A stretch of 64,000 nucleotides of DNA from positions 1 through 64,000 of the forward strand of contig JAEESE010000018.1 in NCBI GenBank assembly GCA_016286165.1. Reading direction: 5' to 3'. Shown piece by piece: positions 52,507 through 60,037 of this stretch; position 1 is the stretch's first letter; the number at the start of each line of letters is the position of its first letter. The translations under genes and the position numbers were made by a program. Below the pieces are notes generated by a model. The model was given only the letters and a program-made list of their open reading frames with translations, was not told the DNA's origin and ran no database searches. Source of the DNA: Bacteroidaceae bacterium. GTDB taxonomy: Bacteria > Bacteroidota > Bacteroidia > Bacteroidales > Bacteroidaceae.

Positions 52507-54150
52507 ATGAAAAAGATAATTGTATTTGCTTTCGCTGTCATGGGCTTTGCCGCTGTGCAGGCTCAGGACACATATACCAACGACCGCATCACCAACACTT
52601 CCGACGTTCACGGAACGGCTCGTTACGTGGCAATGGGCGGCGCTATGGGAGCCCTGGGCGGAGATATCTCGGTCATCAGCAATAACCCTGCCGGTATCGG
52701 ACTGTTCCGCCGCAACGACATCAGCATAGGCATGGGCGCCATGATTCAGGACGCCGATGCTATCGACGGCGATGCCCGCGGTCACTACAGCTTCGACCAG
52801 ATAGGCTTCGTGGCTGCTTTCAACAACTCCAACGGCAACAACGTGAACATCGGTGTGAACCTGCAGAAGAAGATTGATTTCCGCGGTTCTATGATAGCCG
52901 AGAACGGCGTTTTGCATGGCCTCTCGCAGGCTGCGCAGATGGCAGGTCTGATGACCGACTTCGGTCAGGACTACAGCAAGAACTCAGGCTCGCTTATGAA
53001 CCAGGCTTTTGGAGTAGGTATCTACGATGTGTTTGCCGGCGACGGCGGTCAGATGCAGTATTTGGCCAACAAGAACTCGTTCTACCGCACCTCCAGCGGC
53101 AACCTCTACGGCCTCGACATGAACGTGTCCGGTGGTGTGCAGGACCGTGTCTTCTGGGGTGCTACCTTCGGTGTGAACTTCCTCAACTACAATAGCAACA
53201 CCTCTTATCTTGAGATGCGCGACGGTTACTATGAGGACAAGCCCCTTCCTGCTTACAAAATTCAGGACTACACACTCGATGCTCAGCACGACGTGAGCGG
53301 TGCCGGTTTCAACATCAAGGCCGGAACCATCATCCGTCCCATCGAGGACAGCCCCTTCCGCTTCGGTATCGCCATCGAGACTCCGACATGGTACACACTT
53401 AAGCAGGAGGACAGCTACTTCACCTTCTACACCAAGTGGCAGAACAACGGCTGGAACGAGCAGGCCAAATCCTACGACTATACCTACAATTACGATGATG
53501 GACAGTATCACCAGTACGACAGCCCCGATGCCAACTACCTGGAGTTCAACCTCCACTCACCTTGGAAGTTCCGTCTCAGCCTCGGCTCAACGGTTGAAGA
53601 CTTCCTGGCATGGGACGTAGAGTATGAGTATTCGATGAACAACCGCGCCACCATGGGCTATCCGCGTCAGGAGAGCAGCGGCTGGGACGACCAGAGCGTG
53701 GGAATGGACAGCGACAAGGCTATGAATGCTCTGACGAAGAACACCATCAACGGTGTGCACAACCTCCGCGCAGGTCTTGAATACAAGCCCGCTCCTAAGT
53801 TTGCCGTTCGTGCCGGTTACAACTTCTTCAGCGCTCCTATGAAGGACAATGGCCGTTTCGACCAGACCATCGATTCGTACTACATGAACTTTGTCACGGG
53901 CACGGATTACATGAACCTGAAGGCTGCCAACATCTTCTCGTTCGGTATGGGTTATCGCGGCAAGATTTTCTATGCCGACGTGGCTTACAAGTATCGCCGC
54001 CAGCACGGTGATTTCTATGCCTTCGACGACCGTTATCAGACGGCTGTGGCTCCTGAATCACAGTTCATCACCGACCCCGGCGATCTCACGGCTACTGACG
54101 TGAAGCTCGATCGTCACAACGTGACTTTCACTCTCGGGTTCAAGTTCTAA
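52507..54150 (+). CDS. OmpP1/FadL-family outer-membrane transport protein
   Basis: The 547-residue protein has a signal peptide (MKKIIVFAFAVMGFAAVQAQ). The N-terminal hatch-like segment contains GTARYVAMGGAMGALGGD and SVISNNPAGIGLFRRNDIS, the typical NPAG motif of FadL/TodX. Alternating beta-strand sequence follows up to HNVTFTLGFKF, a barrel-type C-terminal Phe. Such channels take up hydrophobic compounds. The ATG at 52507 gives a clean signal peptide. Confidence 0.85.
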   Translation: MKKIIVFAFAVMGFAAVQAQDTYTNDRITNTSDVHGTARYVAMGGAMGALGGDISVISNNPAGIGLFRRNDISIGMGAMIQDADAIDGDARGHYSFDQIGFVAAFNNSNGNNVNIGVNLQKKIDFRGSMIAENGVLHGLSQAAQMAGLMTDFGQDYSKNSGSLMNQAFGVGIYDVFAGDGGQMQYLANKNSFYRTSSGNLYGLDMNVSGGVQDRVFWGATFGVNFLNYNSNTSYLEMRDGYYEDKPLPAYKIQDYTLDAQHDVSGAGFNIKAGTIIRPIEDSPFRFGIAIETPTWYTLKQEDSYFTFYTKWQNNGWNEQAKSYDYTYNYDDGQYHQYDSPDANYLEFNLHSPWKFRLSLGSTVEDFLAWDVEYEYSMNNRATMGYPRQESSGWDDQSVGMDSDKAMNALTKNTINGVHNLRAGLEYKPAPKFAVRAGYNFFSAPMKDNGRFDQTIDSYYMNFVTGTDYMNLKAANIFSFGMGYRGKIFYADVAYKYRRQHGDFYAFDDRYQTAVAPESQFITDPGDLTATDVKLDRHNVTFTLGFKF

Positions 54151-54162
54151 GGGGAAAGAAAG

Positions 54163-54192
54163 ACCCTCTCCCCGCTCCCCCGCAGGGGAGGG
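54163..54192. repeat. GC-rich palindrome (CTCCCC/GGGGAG) after the FadL-type gene
   Basis: CCCTCTCCCCGCTCCCCCGC followed by AGGGGAGGG can form an imperfect stem. It is the longest member of the family also seen at 26067, 46365 and 46476. It lies between the stop codon and the true terminator at 54213. Confidence 0.55.
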
Positions 54193-54212
54193 CTTCGCTT
54201 CGCTCAAATAGA

Positions 54213-54240
54213 GGCTGTGCTATCCGGCACAGCCTTTTCT
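54213..54240 (+). terminator. Intrinsic terminator of the FadL-type gene
   Basis: GGCTGTGC TATCCG GCACAGCC is an 8 bp stem followed by TTTTCT on the plus strand. Confidence 0.85.
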
Positions 54241-54259
54241 CGTTTCTATAACTTGAATC

Positions 54260-54313
54260 CCGGAAACACCGGAAAGACCGGAAAAGCCGGATATCCCGGA
54301 AATACCGGTTCAA
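54260..54313. repeat. Six-copy 9 bp tandem repeat CCGGAAAnn
   Basis: Units starting every 9 bp from 54260: CCGGAAACA, CCGGAAAGA, CCGGAAAAG, CCGGATATC, CCGGAAATA, CCGGTTCAA. The period is exact while the last two or three bases vary. It lies between two convergent terminators and is not part of an ORF. Confidence 0.8.
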
Positions 54314-54335
54314 AGGCTCGGGGTGAGCTTACGAG

Positions 54336-54365
54336 AAGAGGCTGTGTCGGGTGACACAGCCTCTT
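54336..54365 (-). terminator. Probable terminator of the coiled-coil protein gene
   Basis: AAGAGGCTGTGTC GGGT GACACAGCCTCTT is a perfect 13 bp stem 41 bp after the minus-strand stop. The T-run is weak (CTTCTCG). Confidence 0.65.
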
Positions 54366-54405
54366 GGGTGATGTGCAGGCTGACGAACAGCCTTGCGTGT
54401 GCGGT

Positions 54406-54717
54406 TTAGTTCTTGAATTCAGTAGCAGCTTCAGCAGCCTTCTTCAGGGCCTTAGCCTTAGCCTTCTCGGCCTTGAGCACTGCGTTAGCCTTCTTGATCT
54501 CAGCCTTAGCGTTCTTGATGATCTCCTTCTGGTCCTTCAGGGCGCTGTTGAGGTCACGCACTTTCTTCTCGGCGTCGCGGACAACTTCCTTTTGCTGCTT
54601 GATGGTAGCGTTAGCCTGTTCAATCAGGAGGGCGCTGTCGTGGTCGTCGCTTACTGTGTTAGCGCTTACGGTCATGGTCATTGCCATGGCGAAAGCAAGG
54701 ATGAACATTTTCTTCAT
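54406..54717 (-). CDS. Small exported coiled-coil protein
   Basis: The 103-residue protein has a signal peptide (MKKMFILAFAMAMTMTVSA). The remainder is one long, highly charged Lys/Ala/Glu helix (LLIEQANATIKQQKEVVRDA, LKDQKEIIKNAKAEIKKANA) with heptad character, so a periplasmic coiled coil is expected. The start at 54717 is preferred over an upstream frame extension to 54774, which lies before the leader peptide. No family name is recognised. Confidence 0.65.
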   Translation of the reverse strand: MKKMFILAFAMAMTMTVSANTVSDDHDSALLIEQANATIKQQKEVVRDAEKKVRDLNSALKDQKEIIKNAKAEIKKANAVLKAEKAKAKALKKAAEAATEFKN

Positions 54718-54848
54718 TGTCTTGAAATTTAATTTGGTTAATGTTAATACTCTTGGTTGTATACTTTCGTCCAAACTCTAAGTTTTGACTCAGTTTGTCG
54801 TTTATCGTTTAACGTTTATCGTTTCAGGTCCGTACTTCGAGCGAAGCC

Positions 54849-55014
54849 CTCAACTGTCAACTATCACCTGTCAACTATCACCTGTCACCTGTCAACTGTC
54901 AACTAAATAACCTGTCAACTGTCACCTGTCACCTGTCACCTGTCAACTGTCACCTGTCAACTATCAACTGTCAACTATCAACTGTCAACTCGTCAACTGT
55001 CAACTCGTCAACTA
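54849..55014. repeat. TGTCAACT / TGTCACC degenerate array abutting the prs stop
   Basis: About 20 tandem units of 7-11 bp (CTGTCAACTATCACCTGTCA and variants) fill 54849-55011, and the array reaches the stop codon of prs. No ORF and no single stable hairpin is evident. The 54718-54848 part of the spacer holds only A/T-rich DNA with a TTTATCGTTTAACGTTTATC repeat. Confidence 0.75.
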
Positions 55015-55941
55015 AATCAAGTACTGACTGCTGATGCTCTCGTTGTCCTCCACTCGGCGAATAGTTTCGGCGATGAGGTCGGCGATGGAGATTTGCTTCA
55101 CCTTGGCGCAGCGGTCGGTGTAGGGGATGGAGTCGGTGAATACCATTTCGGTGAGCTTGCTTGCCTGCACACGCTCGCTAGCGGGACCGCTCATCACACA
55201 ATGGCTGGCAATGGCTCTGACGGAGCGCGCGCCGTTCACTATCATAAGGTCGGCAGCCTTGGTGATGGTGCCGGCGGTGTCGACCATGTCATCAACGAGC
55301 ACCACGTTGGCGTCGGTCACGTCGCCGATAATCTGCATCGAAGCCACTTCGTTGGGGCGGCGTCGCACTTTGTTGCAGAGCACGAGTGGGCAGCCCAGGT
55401 ACTTGGCATAGGTAGAGGCGCGCTTGGAACCGCCCACGTCGGGCGTGGCTATCACGAGGTTCTCGAGGTTGAGGCTCTGTATGTAGGGCAGCATCACGCT
55501 TGAGGCGTAGAGGTGGTCTACCGGCACATCGAAGAATCCCTGTTCCTGGTCGGCATGCAGGTCCATGGTGATGACGCGGTTGATGCCTGCCACCGAGAGC
55601 ATATCAGCCACCAGCTTGGCGCCGATGGCCACGCGGGGCTGGTCCTTGCGGTCCTGACGCGCCCATCCGAAGTAGGGTATTACGGCGTTGATGGTTCTTG
55701 CCGAGGCGCGCTTTGCGGCATCGATCATCAGCAGCAGTTCCATCAGGTTGTCGCTGTTGGGGAATGTGCTCTGCACGAGGAACACGTCGCGTCCGCGCAC
55801 CGTTTCGTCGTAGCAGACCGAGAATTCTCCGTCGGCGAAGTGAGTCACTGTGATATTACCCATAGGCACGCCCAGGCTCAGGCATATCTTCTCTGTGAGA
55901 TAGCGTGTAGCAGTGCCGGAGAAAACAAGGAATTTATTCAT
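55012..55941 (-). CDS. prs: Ribose-phosphate pyrophosphokinase
   Basis: The 309-residue enzyme makes PRPP from ribose 5-phosphate and ATP. Motifs: FADGEFSVCYDETVRGRDVF (near 35-54), FPNSDNLMELLLMIDAAKRA, VIPYFGWARQDRKDQPR, HADQEQGFFDVPVDHLYAS, and the PRPP-binding NVVLVDDMVDTAGTITKAAD (near 213-232). Full length and canonical. Confidence 0.97.
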   Translation of the reverse strand: MNKFLVFSGTATRYLTEKICLSLGVPMGNITVTHFADGEFSVCYDETVRGRDVFLVQSTFPNSDNLMELLLMIDAAKRASARTINAVIPYFGWARQDRKDQPRVAIGAKLVADMLSVAGINRVITMDLHADQEQGFFDVPVDHLYASSVMLPYIQSLNLENLVIATPDVGGSKRASTYAKYLGCPLVLCNKVRRRPNEVASMQIIGDVTDANVVLVDDMVDTAGTITKAADLMIVNGARSVRAIASHCVMSGPASERVQASKLTEMVFTDSIPYTDRCAKVKQISIADLIAETIRRVEDNESISSQYLI

Positions 55942-55967
55942 AGGTGTTACGGCTGAAAGCCGCGCTT

Positions 55968-56115
55968 TTTAGTTAAGAGTTAAGAGTTATGAGTTAAGAG
56001 TTTATGTTTGGTAATTCTTATTTTTAGCTTCGCTGACTTTTCATGCAAGCTTGATTGCTCTCGCTGCTCTGAAAGTTCACTTTTCATTTTTCACTTTTCA
56101 CTTTTCACTTTTCAC
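55968..56115. repeat. Two degenerate arrays: GTTAAGAGTTA and CACTTTTCA
   Basis: Bases 55968-56000 are GAGTTAAGAGTTATGAGTTA-type units. Bases 56077-56115 are CACTTTTCATTTTTCACTTT-type units, matching those at 35703-35785. They fill most of the spacer between prs and the ThiE-like gene. Confidence 0.6.
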
Positions 56116-56126
56116 TTACGTCACTC

Positions 56127-56735
56127 TTATCCCGCTGCCTTCCTCAGTTTGCGGAAGTGGGCTATGACCTCTTTGTAGTCGAGGCCCGAGTGGATATTGA
56201 AACGTGTCCAGAGGTCGCCCAGTATCACGGCGCCGCCGAAGCCGTAGTCCTTGAGCAGCGGCAACGTGTCGCTGTTGACGCCGCCGGCAGCCATCACCTT
56301 GCGGTCGATGAGTCCGGCATGAGTGGCGGAGCTGAGCATCTCAGGTGTGAAGGCGGCGTTGCGGTCGGGGTATGTTATGCTGTTGAACACAGGCGAGAGG
56401 AACAGGTAGTCGAAATCGGGGCGATGCTCCCTCAGCTCGTCTATGCTGTGGCACGAGCGGCTTATCTGCCCGTGGTAGTTTTGTGGCGGTTCGGGATTGG
56501 CGCGGTTGAGGTGTATGCCTCGCAGGTTGAATTCTTCTTTGAGGTAGAAGTGCTCGTGCACCACGATTTGGTTGTGCCACTGCTCGGGCAGCAGCGTCAG
56601 CAGGCGCTCGGAGTACACGGGCTCTGTGCCGGGCTTGCGCAGGTGCAGCAAATCCAGCCCTTCCTCGAAGAGTGCATTTATGATAGTGTCTTCCTCTACG
56701 AAGAAATCAGCTGTTGACAAGAGGATTAGTTTCAT
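56127..56735 (-). CDS. ThiE/TenI-like thiamine phosphate synthase family protein
   Basis: The 202-residue TIM-barrel protein (start MKLILLSTADFF at 56735) has GLDLLHLRKPG at strand 2, HEHFYLKEEFNLRGIHLNRA with the G-I-H-L motif, ISRSCHSIDEL, YLFLSPVFNSITYPD, and VMAAGGVNSDT for phosphate binding. ThiE couples HMP-PP and thiazole phosphate; TenI-like relatives are thiazole tautomerases. No other thi gene is near, so which of the two functions applies is open. The -7 box at 56756 supports this start over the longer frame. Confidence 0.78.
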   Translation of the reverse strand: MKLILLSTADFFVEEDTIINALFEEGLDLLHLRKPGTEPVYSERLLTLLPEQWHNQIVVHEHFYLKEEFNLRGIHLNRANPEPPQNYHGQISRSCHSIDELREHRPDFDYLFLSPVFNSITYPDRNAAFTPEMLSSATHAGLIDRKVMAAGGVNSDTLPLLKDYGFGGAVILGDLWTRFNIHSGLDYKEVIAHFRKLRKAAG

Positions 56736-56755
56736 GCTCTTACTGCTTTTCGCTG

Positions 56756-56763
56756 CAAAGATA
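56756..56763 (-). promoter_or_regulatory. -7 box of the ThiE-like gene
   Basis: TATCTTTG on the minus strand, 20 bp before the ATG at 56735, matches TAnnTTTG. No exact -33 TTTG was found at the right distance. Confidence 0.5.
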
Positions 56764-56861
56764 ATCAAAAGTTTGGAGAATGGCGACTAAAGCATAAAGT
56801 TTTTTTGCTAAATATGCTTTTTCTTACTTTTCCGCACGGTGGTGGGGCGGGGCAGTGGCGC

Positions 56862-57485
56862 TTACACCTCCAGCGGGAACAGGCCGTAGAGCTCTGCGTC
56901 GATCATGTTCGTCACCTGTTGGAAGGCTTGTGGATCTTCGCCGAACTTGCAGTTGTCGCCGTCGATGATTATGAGGTTGCCGGTATATGTCTTTATCCAC
57001 TCTTCGTAGCGCTCGCTCAGGCCCTGGAGGTAGTCGATACGGATGCTCTGCTCGAACTCGCGGCCGCGCTTCTGAATCTGAGCTATGAGCGTGGGAATGC
57101 TCGAGCGGATATAAATCATCAGGTCGGGCAGTTTCACCAGCGACATCATCAGGTCGAACAGGTCGGTGTAGTTCTCGAAGTCGCGGTCGCTCATATATCC
57201 CTGGGCATGCAGGTTGGGTGCGAAGATACGTGCATCCTCGAAAATAGTGCGGTCCTGCACTATCGTCTCGGTGCTCTTGGCTATCTCCACCACGTCCTTG
57301 AACCGTTTGTTCAGGAAGTATATCTGTAGGTTGAATGACCAGCGCCCCATATCCTTGTAGAAATCGTCGAGATATGGGTTGAAGTCTACAGGTTCAAACC
57401 GTGCCGTCCACCCGTAGTGGGCAGCCAGCAGCTTTGTCAGTGTTGTTTTGCCGGAACCTATATTGCCGGCGATAGCGATGTGCAT
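56862..57485 (-). CDS. Deoxynucleoside kinase (second of a tandem pair)
   Basis: The 207-residue protein has the P-loop IAGNIGSGKTTLTKLLAAHY (residues 4-23), VQDRTIFEDARIFA (the DRS-like motif near 79-92), DLMIYIRSSIPTLIAQIQKR (substrate and LID region near 122-141) and GNLIIIDGD near the end. Enzymes of the dAK/dGK family phosphorylate deoxyadenosine, deoxyguanosine or deoxycytidine for salvage. It lies 28 bp after a paralogue, so the products may pair as a heterodimer, as in lactobacilli, but this is inference. Confidence 0.9.
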   Translation of the reverse strand: MHIAIAGNIGSGKTTLTKLLAAHYGWTARFEPVDFNPYLDDFYKDMGRWSFNLQIYFLNKRFKDVVEIAKSTETIVQDRTIFEDARIFAPNLHAQGYMSDRDFENYTDLFDLMMSLVKLPDLMIYIRSSIPTLIAQIQKRGREFEQSIRIDYLQGLSERYEEWIKTYTGNLIIIDGDNCKFGEDPQAFQQVTNMIDAELYGLFPLEV

Positions 57486-57513
57486 GCTTTATAAGTTAAA
57501 TGTAAGCCCCGGG

Positions 57514-58134
57514 CTATTCCGGGAACAGGTTGAATAGAGTGTGGTCGATTTTATCTATTATGTGGGCGAAGTCTTCGGGGCGGTGCTGGAAATCGAGGTT
57601 GTCGACATCGATGGGCAGAATGCGGCCCCGGTATTTCTCGTAGATGAAATCCTCGTAGAGGTGGTTCAGGTTGCGCAGGTAGTCGATGGGCATGCTCTGC
57701 TCGTAGTCGCGCCCCCGTTTCTGAATGTTGGCCACCAGATGTGGCACCGAAGCCCTCAGGTATATCATCAGGTCGGGGTAGCGCAGTATGTCCGTCATCT
57801 GCTCGAAGAGCTCCATATAAGTCTCGAAGTCGCGGTCCGAGAGGTTGCCCATGAGGTGGTTGTTGGTGGTGAACACGTACACGCCCTCGTATATACTGCG
57901 GTCCTGAATGATTGTCTCGTTGCTCTTGGCCAGCTCCACCAGGTCCTTGAAGCGCTGCTTCAGGAAGTACACCTCCAGGTTGAACGACCATCGTGCTATG
58001 TCTTTGTAGTAGTCCTCGAGATACGGGTTATAGTCCACGGCCTCGAACTGTGCTTTCCAGCCGTAGTGCTGTGCGAGCATGTTCGTGAGTGTGGTTTTTC
58101 CGCTACCTATATTTCCAGCTATTACTATATGCAT
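57514..58134 (-). CDS. Deoxynucleoside kinase (first of a tandem pair)
   Basis: The 206-residue paralogue of the following gene has the P-loop IVIAGNIGSGKTTLTNMLA, IQDRSIYEGVYVFTTN, MIYLRASVPHLVANIQKRGR and YRGRILPIDVDNLDFQHRPE. I chose the ATG at 58134 (MHIVIAGN), whose first residues match the paralogue; the open frame to 58236 covers the promoter. The two proteins align along their whole length with many differences, so the duplication is old. Confidence 0.9.
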   Translation of the reverse strand: MHIVIAGNIGSGKTTLTNMLAQHYGWKAQFEAVDYNPYLEDYYKDIARWSFNLEVYFLKQRFKDLVELAKSNETIIQDRSIYEGVYVFTTNNHLMGNLSDRDFETYMELFEQMTDILRYPDLMIYLRASVPHLVANIQKRGRDYEQSMPIDYLRNLNHLYEDFIYEKYRGRILPIDVDNLDFQHRPEDFAHIIDKIDHTLFNLFPE

Positions 58135-58154
58135 TTCTTTTCGGTTTCCGAGTG

Positions 58155-58162
58155 CAAAGTTA
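58155..58162 (-). promoter_or_regulatory. -7 box of the deoxynucleoside kinase pair
   Basis: TAACTTTG on the minus strand, 20 bp before the ATG at 58134. No TTTG is visible at the usual -33 distance. Confidence 0.5.
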
Positions 58163-58291
58163 AAATAAATAATTAAAAGTAAGAAGAGAAAGGGGAAAAA
58201 ATACACAAAAAAGCAAGAAAGTTTAATGATTTGCATACAAGGTTAAAATTTATTGCTATATTTGGAGCCGTAAGAGTTCTAAATGTATTAT

Positions 58292-58588
58292 GGACACGAA
58301 TTAGCGTAATTCTTGACCTTAACTTTGACCTTAACCTTAACTGTTTGAAAAGTAGATTGACGAAGATTGACGAATAGATTGACGAAGATTGACGTGAATA
58401 TCTCTTGGACGTGGAATACTCGTTCACTTAGCAAAGAGTTTTTTTGAGCCGTCAATCTTCGTCAATCTTACCGTCAATCTTCGTCAATATAATATACTTC
58501 AGCTGATGGTTTGTGGTCGTTAATGTTCAATTCTTGGTAATTCCTGTAAAAGCATAGGGAATTATGATAATTACGCTAATTCGTGTCC
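58292..58588. mobile_element. Palindromic element with 20 bp perfect outer inverted repeats
   Basis: GGACACGAATTAGCGTAATT (58292-58311) is the exact reverse complement of 58569-58588. The 297 bp in between codes for nothing and encloses the inverted-repeat array at 58354-58488. TAATTCGTGTCC is also found near 59955, and TTTAATTCG..TAATTCGTTGTT near both 58620 and 60003, so parts of this element are scattered nearby. It fills most of the 576 bp gap before the GH43-like gene; 58589-58710 holds no supported gene. Confidence 0.6.
58354..58488. repeat. Inverted-repeat element, copy 2 of the GACGAAGATTGAC family
   Basis: AGATTGACGAAGATTGACG occurs at 58354 and again (AATAGATTGACGAAGATTGA) at 58373-58394. 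The reverse complement (CGTCAATCTTCGTCAATCTT) occurs from 58450, followed by a second copy to 58488. The interior CGTTCACTTAGCAAAGAG resembles that of copy 1 at 19475-19555. Confidence 0.75.
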
Positions 58589-58710
58589 CCAAAAACCGTG
58601 TTAACTTTGTGGTTGAATATAATTCGTTTAATTCGAATAATTCGTTGTTGAAAAAAACATTACCGGGGTGAAATGAGCGTAATTAGTTTTAGGGGAGAAC
58701 TTGGCGTGGG

Positions 58711-59865
58711 CTACTTCACGTCCCAAGTGTCGCGCCAGCGCACTACCGGCTTACCGTCCTCAAACTCTATCGGCAACCAAATATAACGCGCATCGCTCGG
58801 ATGACGGGGGCGCCAGATGTCGGCCATGAAAATATAGCGGGATTTGACGGTGGTGAGGGGCGCGTCGAGCGTGAGGATATACGTGCTTTGGCCGCCGAAG
58901 GTAAGCTCCTGCTTGGGACCGCGACACGGATTAGGATGCTGAGTCCACGGGCCCCAGATGCTGGGCGCCGAGAACATGCGGGCCTCGTTGGGCGCCCACC
59001 CTGTGCAGCCCGAGGTTATCATCCAATAAGTGCCTTCGTGCTTGAAGATGGCCGGTGCCTCGTTGTGACCGGCCGGTGCCACACGCGTGTAGCGGCCTGT
59101 GTGGTGGAGGTAGTCGTTGGTGAGCTCCGCGATGTGCAACGTAAGGTTTTCCTCCGACGAGAATATATGATAAGCGCGGCCGTCGTCGTCGACATAAAGC
59201 GTCATATCGCGTGACATCTGACCTGTGCCGAAGTCGCGTTTCACGAAGAGTCCTTCGCCCACAGCCTTCAGCCAGGCGGGCGTCCAGGACTCACGGAAAT
59301 GGGCGGCATCGAGCGTGTCGAGCACAGCCTTGGTATCAGCCTTCAGGGGCGCTGCCACAGCCCGTTCGGTCAGGAACTCCACAGGCCAGGTGCCCGGGTT
59401 GGCACGTTGGGAATAGAGGAACTGATACGGGCCTTCAGGTCTCCGGGCTACTGCCACGCCGTAGCGCGCCGCGTTATACCCGCGTCCTTTCAGTTCGAGG
59501 TGAAACCACATGCAGAACCTTTTGGTCACGGGGTTGTAGATGACCTTCGGGCGCTCCAGTATGCAGCCCCGCTCGATATCCGAGCCCCGCTCGTCGCTCA
59601 CGCTGAGCGCCGTGCCGCAGTTGTGCCAGTTCACGAGGTCCTTGGACGAGTAACAGGTGACGCCGACGAGGGCATCGGAGGTGTGGTCGGACTTATGCTC
59701 ACCAAACCAATAGTAGGTATCGCCGTACTTGAGGATACCGCCGCCATGGGCGTTGATGTGCTGACCGTTGTCGTCGGGCCATAGCTCACCCGACCGGATT
59801 TGAGCTGTTGCGGTGGCGCAGAGCAACAACTGACAAAGCATTAATGCAAGAGATTTACGTTTCAT
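58711..59865 (-). CDS. GH43-like exported glycoside hydrolase
   Basis: The 384-residue protein has a signal peptide (MKRKSLALMLCQLLLCATAT). It looks like a five-bladed beta-propeller: HINAHGGGILKYGDTYYWFG near 37-56 is typical of GH43 exo-galactanase-like branches. CILERPKVIYNPVTKRFCMW, FGTGQMSRDMTLYVDDDGRA and HNEAPAIFKHEGTYWMITSG (with a likely acid Glu) follow. Side-chain or galactan-type substrates are plausible. It is in line with the GH9 gene but separated by 172 bp with GTTAAGA repeats. Confidence 0.82.
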   Translation of the reverse strand: MKRKSLALMLCQLLLCATATAQIRSGELWPDDNGQHINAHGGGILKYGDTYYWFGEHKSDHTSDALVGVTCYSSKDLVNWHNCGTALSVSDERGSDIERGCILERPKVIYNPVTKRFCMWFHLELKGRGYNAARYGVAVARRPEGPYQFLYSQRANPGTWPVEFLTERAVAAPLKADTKAVLDTLDAAHFRESWTPAWLKAVGEGLFVKRDFGTGQMSRDMTLYVDDDGRAYHIFSSEENLTLHIAELTNDYLHHTGRYTRVAPAGHNEAPAIFKHEGTYWMITSGCTGWAPNEARMFSAPSIWGPWTQHPNPCRGPKQELTFGGQSTYILTLDAPLTTVKSRYIFMADIWRPRHPSDARYIWLPIEFEDGKPVVRWRDTWDVK

Positions 59866-59899
59866 AGTGATTATTGTTTTTAGGGAAGCCCCTGGGAGT

Positions 59900-60027
59900 T
59901 AAGAATTAAGAGTTAAGAGTTAAGAGTGGGTAGTTAAGATTATTGTCTATTATGGTAATTCGTGTCCAAAAAAGATCTGTAGTCTGTAGAGAATATGTTT
60001 CGTTTAATTCGCTTAATTCGTTGTTTA
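59900..60027. repeat. GTTAAGA and TTAATTCG repeats between the GH9 and GH43-like genes
   Basis: TTAAGAATTAAGAGTTAAGA (about 59900-59930) is a degenerate array. Further on, GTAATTCGTGTCC (59954) and TTTAATTCGCTTAATTCGTT (60003) match sequence in and after the element at 58292-58588. The spacer contains no gene. Confidence 0.5.
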
Positions 60028-60037
60028 AGAGAAAAAG

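Noticed and set aside
58602..58609. TAACTTTG on the plus strand as a promoter
   Set aside because: No plus-strand gene follows it, so it is probably a chance match or part of the repeat element.
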